A stretch of 10,406 bases of DNA from Lachnospiraceae bacterium. Lineage in GTDB: Bacteria > Bacillota > Clostridia > Lachnospirales > Lachnospiraceae. Within the stretch, counting starts at the first letter, position 1; each line of letters starts with the position of its first letter. Shown one piece after another: positions 1-5,376 of the stretch. Both the position numbers and the translations under genes were made by a program. Below the pieces are notes generated by a model. It worked only from the letters and a program-made list of their open reading frames with translations, had not been told where the DNA came from and did no database searches. The stretch is taken from contig JAHZHB010000040.1 of assembly GCA_019420465.1 (NCBI GenBank), positions 1 to 10,406 of the forward strand, given 5' to 3'.

Positions 1-33
1 TTTCAGTGTGATTCTCATTACTTGACTTGCCAT
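1..33 (-). CDS. rpsJ: 30S ribosomal protein S10, first 11 codons (partial)
   Basis: Reading the minus strand from base 33 gives ATG and the peptide MASQVMRITLK, which runs off the left edge. This matches the start of clostridial ribosomal protein S10 (pattern M-A-x-Q-x-x-R-I-x-L-K, usually continuing A-[YF]-D-H). S10 is a small-subunit protein of the 30S head and also serves as NusE in antitermination. An AGGAGG ribosome binding site lies at 45-50, 11 nt before the ATG. The long structured leader and strong promoter upstream fit the first gene of the S10 ribosomal operon. Only 11 residues are visible, so the call rests on this short match plus context. Confidence 0.82.
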   Translation of the reverse strand, partial: MASQVMRITLK

Positions 34-69
34 AAAAAAAGTCGCCTCCTTTTCGCTTTTTCGAGCGAC
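34..69 (-). terminator. Possible attenuator / SD-sequestering hairpin at the rpsJ start
   Basis: In RNA sense GUCGCU (69-64) can pair with GGCGAC (46-41), and this is followed at once by seven U (40-34) and then the AUG. The 3' arm takes in the last two G of the AGGAGG site. Folding would therefore both hide the ribosome binding site and make a short intrinsic-terminator-like structure. A competing local hairpin, UCGCU (68-64) with AGCGA (57-53), uses the same 5' arm and leaves the ribosome binding site free. The stem is short (5 bp plus one G-U) with a loop of about 17 nt, so termination strength is uncertain. Confidence 0.45.
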
Positions 70-254
70 AAGCGGTGACTGTACACTTTCCCGTGTGTGT
101 CCTAAGGGCTTACACACGTTGTTTCCATACTTTCAATGGACGTTCTAAGTTTTGTACAGTGACTTGCCGTCAGTTTTCTAACTTGACATTCGCTCCACGG
201 AAAACCTACCTCAATGGGTAGCAACCTCACGCTTCACAGCTATCATGTCACAAC
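34..254 (-). promoter_or_regulatory. Structured 5' leader of the rpsJ (S10) operon
   Basis: About 220 nt separate the predicted transcription start (near 254) from the rpsJ ATG, and no reading frame is convincing there. In RNA sense several helices can form. They are a 5-bp hairpin (221-217 with 210-206), a 5-bp hairpin (140-136 with 128-124, loop of 7) and a 7-bp hairpin (118-112 with 98-92). A long-range 8-bp helix (160-153, ACTGTACA, with 85-78, TGTACAGT) encloses the last two. A CAAG/CTTG pair (166-163 with 72-69) extends it after an internal loop. Leaders of S10 operons are known autoregulatory targets in E. coli, where L4 is the effector. Whether that holds here is inference. Confidence 0.65.
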
Positions 255-260
255 ATTCGC

Positions 261-289
261 ATTATACATAAAACCCCTTGCGTTGGCAA
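261..289 (-). promoter_or_regulatory. Sigma-A promoter of rpsJ
   Basis: On the minus strand there is TTGCCA (289-284), exactly 17 nt, then a perfect TATAAT (266-261). Start of transcription is predicted near 254. The -35 box and most of the spacer lie inside the terminator hairpin of the gene upstream. Confidence 0.8.
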
Positions 290-297
290 GGGGTTTT
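270..297 (-). terminator. Intrinsic terminator, 12-bp perfect stem
   Basis: A perfect 12-bp inverted repeat (270-281 with 286-297; core CCCCTTGC/GCAAGGGG) has a 4-nt loop. It is flanked by A on one side and T on the other, so it could act on both strands. It lies 44 nt past the stop of the gene at 342-1466 and is its likely terminator. The T run in the minus direction is only four bases long. Confidence 0.85.
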
Positions 298-341
298 TGA
301 ATATTTTTGTATTTTTTTTCATACAATGGCATATCTGTACT

Positions 342-1466
342 TTACAGACAATCTGTATAGTCCAGAAGGGTCAGGCCAAGATCTTTATCCTCAACGATAT
401 CCGGTTCGTCACCGGCCATGATCGCTTTGCGGATCAGCTCGTCCGCTGTGCAGCTCGGCATCACGATCTCCTGGGAATCTTCCGGCTCTTCCTCTGCTGC
501 TGTCGCAGCCTCGGCCTGCTCTTTTTCACGCTCCTGTACGGCATCTGAAGCCGCTTTGGCAAGCTCCTGTGTCAGTGCAGCTTCCAGATCGATCTCTGTC
601 TGTTCAGGGGTCTCTGCCGGATTCTGATCTTCGGCCATGGCGCTGGTCACCGAAGACGCGATCTCCATACGGGCTGCCTCAAACAGATCTGCCGTATTCT
701 GTACCGGCTCTTCGGTCTCCGGCTCTGCTTCGATCGCCTTTGTCATTGCCATAGGTTCCTCACTGATCCTGCGTGCTTCCTTTTTCGCCGCTTTTCTGGC
801 ACGCTTGGCCGCTTTCTTTTCTTTTTTCTTTTTCAGATACTCTTCGTACTCTTCGTCATCATCTTCTTCGTCGGCATATCTGGCAGCTTTTTTCTGTGCC
901 TTTTTCTCTTTTCTCCGGCGCTTCTTTTCCTCACGGGCTTCTTCCAGCTCGTCAGCATCACCGTCTTCGTCGTCCTCCTCTTCTTCTCTGAGCTTGTCCT
1001 TTCGCCAGATCTCCGAAAGAACAAACAGAAGCAGAAGCAAAAGTGCTACCAGACCGATGATGATCCATCCCTTCGGTGTTGAGGCTGCCGCAGCCAGGTA
1101 ACCGAGAAGCGGTACGGTAACGATCGCCACACACAGGGAGGAAGCTTCCTTCTCTACGGTATCCGCCGCATCGTTTTTGGCATCCTTGAGTACTACGGTA
1201 CCATTTTCTGCATCCACCGCATTGACACGGTACAGATATTTGGAACCGTCAGACTCGCTGACAAAGACCTCATCGCCAAACTTGACATCTTTAAGATCCT
1301 TTGTCTTACCATAGACAACAGATCCCACGGAAAGATTGGTCTCCACTCTGTCATTTTCAATAATATTCATCTCCACGCCAAGCAACGAAGGCACCAGAAG
1401 GGCTGCCGCCGAAAGCAGGGCACAGAGCAATACAACATTCACGATTACTTTTAAAACTCTGGACAT
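342..1466 (-). CDS. SipW-like signal peptidase homologue lacking catalytic residues, with long charged tail
   Basis: This 374-residue membrane protein has an N-terminal anchor (about 5-28), an extracytoplasmic domain (30-115), a second membrane segment (about 134-153) and a cytoplasmic tail of about 220 residues. Residues 30-51 align without gaps to the S26B (SipW/ER type) signature around S-M-E-P-T-x-x-x-G-S, and VPLLGY (118-123) with TPxG (130-133) matches the conserved end of that family. The active site is gone: the nucleophile Ser is Arg40, the His of the T-H-R-[IV] motif is Tyr79 (LYRV), and the G-D of the K-G-D-x-N motif is D95-A96. Peptidase activity is therefore unlikely. The tail has alternating acidic (161-180, 198-210) and basic (181-196, 212-233) blocks and a distinct conserved-looking C-terminus rich in Asp/Glu/Leu. 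The start is supported by AGGAG (1479-1475), 8 nt upstream. It is monocistronic and lies just upstream of the S10 operon. Its function is unknown; a scaffold, a binder of signal sequences or a regulator are all speculative. Confidence 0.75.
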   Translation of the reverse strand: MSRVLKVIVNVVLLCALLSAAALLVPSLLGVEMNIIENDRVETNLSVGSVVYGKTKDLKDVKFGDEVFVSESDGSKYLYRVNAVDAENGTVVLKDAKNDAADTVEKEASSLCVAIVTVPLLGYLAAAASTPKGWIIIGLVALLLLLLFVLSEIWRKDKLREEEEDDEDGDADELEEAREEKKRRRKEKKAQKKAARYADEEDDDEEYEEYLKKKKEKKAAKRARKAAKKEARRISEEPMAMTKAIEAEPETEEPVQNTADLFEAARMEIASSVTSAMAEDQNPAETPEQTEIDLEAALTQELAKAASDAVQEREKEQAEAATAAEEEPEDSQEIVMPSCTADELIRKAIMAGDEPDIVEDKDLGLTLLDYTDCL

Positions 1467-1519
1467 GTTCTATACTCCTTACAAAATACTGCTCCCCAAG
1501 CATATAAATACTCCAAATT

Positions 1520-1547
1520 ATTATAACACATTGCTGACTCATTGCAA
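1520..1547 (-). promoter_or_regulatory. Sigma-A promoter of the signal-peptidase-like gene
   Basis: On the minus strand TTGCAA (1547-1542) is followed by a 16-nt spacer and TATAAT (1525-1520). Start of transcription would be near 1513, giving a leader of about 46 nt before the ATG at 1466. Confidence 0.65.
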
Positions 1548-1601
1548 GATTTTTAATAAGGCACTTCATTTATGCCCGGCAAACCTTTGCAGATTTTCAA
1601 G

Positions 1602-1630
1602 TTGCCATCCTCAGTTTTCTACATTATAAT
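1602..1630 (+). promoter_or_regulatory. Sigma-A promoter of the GNAT gene
   Basis: TTGCCA (1602-1607), a 17-nt spacer and a perfect TATAAT (1625-1630) predict transcription from about 1637. That leaves a leader of about 37 nt before the ATG at 1674. Confidence 0.8.
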
Positions 1631-1673
1631 ATGTAGAGATTTGTATCATATCCTGTTTTATAAAGGAGTCATC

Positions 1674-2429
1674 ATGGCAAATGAAATCAAACTGATCGAG
1701 GATCTGTCGCTGAATGCCTGGCCTTCACACCAGATGCAGATCTATGACAGCTGGATCCTTCGATTTTCCTATTTTTATACACACCGCACGAACAGCGTGG
1801 AACAGCTCGGTCCGTCCACGATCCCTCTGGATGAAAAGATCGCCTACTGCGAATCGATCTACCGCGACTGGGGTACACCCTGCATCTTTAAGATCAATCC
1901 GTTTCTGGTCCCCTCTTTTGACGCCATGCTCGAAAAACGCCACTACGAGATCGAACATACCACGGACGTGATGGTGATGCCCATTTCCGACCAGATCTCT
2001 CCCGTACCGGATGTACCGGTCATTCTGGATCCGGTGATCCACGCCGACTGGATCAGTTCACTGTTCGACCTCAAGGGTATGACAAACAAAATCCACCGGC
2101 AGATCGTACCATCCATGTACCGTGCTATACCAAAACGTACCATCGCCGCACACATTGAGATGGATGGCCGCTATGTTGCCACGGGACTCGGTATTCTCGA
2201 CAGAGACTATATAGGCATCTATGCAATCCACGTAGATCCCGCCTACAGGCGCCGGCATTTTGCCGAAGCCATCTGTAAAAGTATCCTTATTCAGGGCCGC
2301 AGACAGGGTGCAAAAAAAGCCTACCTGCAGGTTGTTGCCGGCAATGCACCGGCGCGTACGCTGTATGAAAAACTCGGTTTTTCAGAGCTCTACACCTACT
2401 GGTTCCGCGTCAGCCCCTACTATATCTGA
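1674..2429 (+). CDS. GNAT family N-acetyltransferase
   Basis: The protein has 252 residues. The ATG at 1674 is chosen because AAAGGAG (1662-1668) sits 5 nt before it and the promoter lies at 1602-1630; an in-frame ATG at 1572 would lie upstream of that promoter. The C-terminal half is a GNAT fold. Motif A is IYAIHVDP (183-190) followed by the acetyl-CoA pyrophosphate loop YRRRHFA (192-198), where the usual R-G-x-G-[IL]-[GA] has His in place of a Gly. Motif B shows N-x-x-A...LYEKLGF (231-237). The N-terminal part carries AWPS (15-18), SWILR (26-30) and HRTNSV (37-42), a pattern I associate with two-domain GNATs of the Rv0428c type. These use acetyl-CoA to acetylate an amine, but the substrate cannot be told from sequence. 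The gene is alone on this strand, and its end overlaps the end of whiA by 10 bp. Confidence 0.85.
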   Translation: MANEIKLIEDLSLNAWPSHQMQIYDSWILRFSYFYTHRTNSVEQLGPSTIPLDEKIAYCESIYRDWGTPCIFKINPFLVPSFDAMLEKRHYEIEHTTDVMVMPISDQISPVPDVPVILDPVIHADWISSLFDLKGMTNKIHRQIVPSMYRAIPKRTIAAHIEMDGRYVATGLGILDRDYIGIYAIHVDPAYRRRHFAEAICKSILIQGRRQGAKKAYLQVVAGNAPARTLYEKLGFSELYTYWFRVSPYYI

Positions 2430-3376
2430 CGGACGCTTTTCAGCTTTTCCGCGATTTCTCCCAGTTTGCGAAGCCGGTGATTCACTCCCGACTTTCCGAC
2501 CGGGGGAGTCAGCATTTCTCCCAGATCTTTCAGTGCCATATCCGGGTATGCCAGCCGCACTTCGGCCATTTCCCTTAAATTTTCCGGCAGATTTTTAAAC
2601 TCTCCACAGGCTTCTATATAACGGATATCCTCGATCTGACGAACGGCAGCTGACACGGTTTTGTTCAGATTGGCGGTTTCACAGTTAACCTGGCGGTTCA
2701 GATTGTTACGCATTTCTTTCAGTATCCGTACATTCTCCATGGCAAACAGATGCTGCGTGGCACCTATACTGGCAAGGAAGGACAGGATCTGTTCCCCCTC
2801 TTTCAGATAGACTACGTCGTTCTTTTTTCGCGTAACGATACGCGCATCCATCGAAAGCTCCTGCATAACCTCTTTGAGCACCTCAGCACGTTCCTTTTGC
2901 TGGCAGACAATCTCCAGATGGTAGGATTTCTGCGGGTCACTGACAGATCCTGTAGCCAGAAACGCACCTCTGATGTAGGCACGCTTACAGCATTCTCTTT
3001 TCAGCAGAGAACGCTGGCTGTATTCCACTACCTCACGGACAAATCCGTTTTCATCCAGTATGCAGGTTTCCTTTAAGATCTGCATAGCATCCTCATGGTC
3101 TTCTACTGTCAGATGATAGGTGGCGCTCTTGGTCAGCACTTCATTTTTCCGCAGGACAACTGTTGCCTGTATGCCAAACAGTTTCTTTACCAGAGAATAA
3201 TATTTTCTGGCCAGGCAGACATTCTCCGTACGCACTTCCAGCTCAAACCGGTCATCCTCGTCGATCATCACCTGACCGCAGCCGGAAATGATCGCTGCAA
3301 GCTCAGCCAGCCGGCAATGACGTCCTGCATCCGTCACTGTAGAAAGTTCTTCTTTGATTTCTCCTGAAAAAGACAT
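2420..3376 (-). CDS. whiA: DNA-binding protein WhiA
   Basis: This is a full-length WhiA of 318 residues. The N-terminal part is the LAGLIDADG-like fold, with the degenerate signature RGAFLATGSVSDP at 136-148 (family pattern R-G-[AC]-F-[LI]-x-x-G-S-[VI]). A conserved stretch NRQVNCETANLNKTV follows at 227-241. The C-terminal helix-turn-helix spans about 277-312, with LKDLGEMLTPPVGKSGVNHR containing the recognition helix. WhiA controls sporulation in Streptomyces and affects division and chromosome segregation in Bacillus; it has no nuclease activity. ATG at 3376 is preceded by GAGGAG (3390-3385) with 8 nt spacing. It is the last gene of the murB-rapZ-whiA operon, with only 15 nt between it and rapZ. 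No terminator is evident after its stop, which lies inside the convergent GNAT gene. Confidence 0.97.
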   Translation of the reverse strand: MSFSGEIKEELSTVTDAGRHCRLAELAAIISGCGQVMIDEDDRFELEVRTENVCLARKYYSLVKKLFGIQATVVLRKNEVLTKSATYHLTVEDHEDAMQILKETCILDENGFVREVVEYSQRSLLKRECCKRAYIRGAFLATGSVSDPQKSYHLEIVCQQKERAEVLKEVMQELSMDARIVTRKKNDVVYLKEGEQILSFLASIGATQHLFAMENVRILKEMRNNLNRQVNCETANLNKTVSAAVRQIEDIRYIEACGEFKNLPENLREMAEVRLAYPDMALKDLGEMLTPPVGKSGVNHRLRKLGEIAEKLKSVRQI

Positions 3377-3391
3377 AACCGTGTCTCCTCT

Positions 3392-4276
3392 TTATTTTGC
3401 CTTGACTTTGGCATCCTTTTCCATATCTCTGTGTTCCAGTCGAAGCCCGATCGCATCATTATTCTGCAGACGCTTATAGATGGCATTGGCTAACGTCACG
3501 GAACGATGTTTGCCTCCGGTACAGCCAATAGCGATCACCAGCTGATGTTTGCCTTCATCGATATAATTCGGGATCAGAAAGTCAAGCATATCCGCCAGCT
3601 TGTCCAGAAACACTGTGGCCTGCTCATATTTCATCACATAGGAGCTGACCGCTTCATCATTCCCCGTTTTGGGACGAAGTTCTTCTATATAATAGGGGTT
3701 TGGAAGGAAGCGCACATCAAATACCAGATCTGCATCTTCCGGGATACCATATTTAAATCCAAACGATACCACCGTAACCATCAGACTGTTAAACTTCTTG
3801 TCACTCAGGAAGATATTTTCCAGCTCGATCTTTAACTCTCTGGTCAGCACATGGCTGGTATCCAGCACGTAATCCGCGCGGTTTTTGATATCCTGCAACA
3901 TTTCCCGCTCCATCAGGATACCCGGCAGCACACGACCGTTTCCTACCAGCGGATGCTTACGGCGAGTCTCCTTATAACGCTTTGTCAGCACATCATCGGA
4001 GGCATCAAGGAACAGGATCTCAAACTTCACATCTCTGCTTTCCAGATCTCCCAGTGCCTTACCGATCTGTTCAAAAGACCGGCGGCTTCGAACATCCACA
4101 CCGAGGGCAACCTGAGAAAAATCACCGCTGACTTTGTTGGTCTGTACAAACTCTGCAAATTTGCCAAGCAGCGGCACCGGAAGATTATCCACACAGAAAA
4201 ATCCCATGTCCTCCAGCATCTTCAATGTTGTAGATTTGCCTGCTCCCGACATACCTGTCACTATGATAAATCTCAT
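3392..4276 (-). CDS. rapZ: RNase adapter / nucleotide-binding protein RapZ (YvcJ)
   Basis: This 294-residue protein starts with a P-loop, GMSGAGKST (8-16). The VDNLP motif follows at 29-33, and a Walker-B-like LFLDA at 88-92 leads into the K-R-Y-x-x-T-R-R-x-H-P-L motif (99-110). The C-terminal domain shows SFGFKYG (171-177), DVRFLPNPYY (187-196) and GCTGGKHRSV (251-260), all diagnostic for the family. In E. coli RapZ delivers the sRNA GlmZ to RNase E and so links glucosamine-6-phosphate synthesis to need; the Bacillus orthologue YvcJ hydrolyses GTP. Its position between murB and whiA fits a role around cell wall precursor supply. The ATG at 4276 is preceded by AAGGTGG (4287-4281). In many Firmicutes yvcK sits between rapZ and whiA; here it does not. 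Confidence 0.97.
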   Translation of the reverse strand: MRFIIVTGMSGAGKSTTLKMLEDMGFFCVDNLPVPLLGKFAEFVQTNKVSGDFSQVALGVDVRSRRSFEQIGKALGDLESRDVKFEILFLDASDDVLTKRYKETRRKHPLVGNGRVLPGILMEREMLQDIKNRADYVLDTSHVLTRELKIELENIFLSDKKFNSLMVTVVSFGFKYGIPEDADLVFDVRFLPNPYYIEELRPKTGNDEAVSSYVMKYEQATVFLDKLADMLDFLIPNYIDEGKHQLVIAIGCTGGKHRSVTLANAIYKRLQNNDAIGLRLEHRDMEKDAKVKAK

Positions 4277-4302
4277 ATTCCCACCTTCTTTATCTTACCT
4301 TC

Positions 4303-5220
4303 TCAGTGCTCAAATCCAAGAAAACGGATCTCCGGTTCCAGCTTTTTATCAAACTTTTCCTCTACGATACGATGCACATCCGTGATCAGCTGGCATACAT
4401 CTGCAGCTGTCGCATGACCGGCATTGACCACGAAACCACAGTGCTTCTCCGATACCATAGCATCTCCGACACGGTAACCGCGAAGTCCTGCATCCATGAT
4501 CAGTTTTCCTGCAAAAGCGCCCTCCGGACGCTTAAATGTACTGCCTGCGCTCGGCATATCCAACGGCTGTTTGCTGGTACGCTGTTCTTTTAATTCGTCC
4601 ATACGCGCCTTTATCGCCATTTTGTCACCGTTTTCCAGATGGATCGTCGCAGACAGTACGATATAGGATTTTTCCATCATCATACTGTGGCGATACCTCA
4701 GATCCAGCTGCGCTGCAGAAAGCTCCACGATCTCTCCTGCCGGGTTTAAGGCTCTCACAGACGTCAGGATCTGGCTCATCTCACCGCCATAGGCACCGGC
4801 ATTCATCATACAGGCTCCGCCGAGGCTTCCCGGAATACCGGCGGCAAACTCCATCCCGGTCAGACTGTGTTCGAGTGCTGCATGTGCCACCTGTGACAGC
4901 ATGGCACCGGCTTTCGCCTCAATCTTTGTACCATCTACCAGAATCTGTCGCATACCGGAACCGATATGCAGCACTACTCCGTCATATCCCGCATCGCTGA
5001 CCAGCAGATTGCTGCCATTGCCAAGGATAAAAAAGGGTGCTTCCTCTTTGCGACAGATCTCTACTGCTGCCACCAGATCCTGCTCGTTCTCAATCTCTAC
5101 AAAAACGCTCGCCGGACCACCAATGCGAAACGTCGTATGCTTTTTCATTTCTTCATTTATCTTTACTGTATGCGCAGATAACTGCGCTGTAAGCAATTCT
5201 TTGATCACTGTCTGATTCAT
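4303..5220 (-). CDS. murB: UDP-N-acetylmuramate dehydrogenase MurB
   Basis: MurB reduces UDP-GlcNAc-enolpyruvate to UDP-MurNAc with NADPH, the second committed step of peptidoglycan synthesis in the cytoplasm. The 305-residue length fits the short type II enzymes of Gram-positives. FAD-binding motifs are FRIGGPA (31-37), GNGSNLL (67-73) and GIPGSLGGA (128-136). The catalytic Ser that protonates the substrate is Ser227 in AGSTFKRP, and the C-terminal catalytic Glu is probably Glu297 in EPEIRFLG. ATG at 5220 is preceded by GGAG (5230-5227) with 6 nt spacing. It is the first gene of the operon, with its own promoter, and rapZ begins 26 nt after its stop. Confidence 0.97.
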   Translation of the reverse strand: MNQTVIKELLTAQLSAHTVKINEEMKKHTTFRIGGPASVFVEIENEQDLVAAVEICRKEEAPFFILGNGSNLLVSDAGYDGVVLHIGSGMRQILVDGTKIEAKAGAMLSQVAHAALEHSLTGMEFAAGIPGSLGGACMMNAGAYGGEMSQILTSVRALNPAGEIVELSAAQLDLRYRHSMMMEKSYIVLSATIHLENGDKMAIKARMDELKEQRTSKQPLDMPSAGSTFKRPEGAFAGKLIMDAGLRGYRVGDAMVSEKHCGFVVNAGHATAADVCQLITDVHRIVEEKFDKKLEPEIRFLGFEH

Positions 5221-5319
5221 TTACTTCTCCATTTACTTTGCAGATCACTCTGTTTCAGGTTGCCATATGTCCCAAGGAAGCCGCCCTCGGCTGCTTTCAC
5301 AGGTATCACATGACATATT

Positions 5320-5349
5320 ATTATACTATGAAACTTTTGGGGATGGCAA
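5320..5349 (-). promoter_or_regulatory. Sigma-A promoter of murB-rapZ-whiA
   Basis: On the minus strand TTGCCA (5349-5344), an 18-nt spacer and TATAAT (5325-5320) predict a start near 5313. The leader would be about 93 nt and includes a small GC-rich hairpin (AGCCG/CGGCT, around 5279-5292). No clear terminator separates it from the antiporter gene upstream, so some read-through is possible. Confidence 0.7.
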
Positions 5350-5376
5350 GGCGGGATGCAGGCGCTTTCACTATAT

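Noticed and set aside
1..260. Insertion sequence end or CRISPR/TnpB guide RNA region at the left edge
   Set aside because: The short repeated motifs are explained by RNA helices of the rpsJ leader, and the frame at 33-1 reads as the S10 N-terminus with promoter and ribosome binding site in place.
637..1101. Plus-strand 154-codon open frame rich in Ser and Phe
   Set aside because: It is the antisense shadow of the Lys/Glu-rich tail of the gene at 342-1466, with low-complexity composition and no good ribosome binding site.
1572..1673. N-terminal extension of the GNAT gene to an ATG at 1572
   Set aside because: The extension would run through the promoter (1602-1630) and lacks a ribosome binding site; the ATG at 1674 has a strong one.
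2366..2384. 8-bp hairpin TGAAAAAC/GTTTTTCA as terminator for whiA
   Set aside because: It is AT-rich with a 3-nt loop and sits in a conserved coding motif (YEKLGF) of the GNAT gene, so it is explained by codon content.
3851..4417. Plus-strand 188-codon open frame across rapZ and murB
   Set aside because: It lies antisense to two well-conserved genes and spans their junction, with no family resemblance or promoter.
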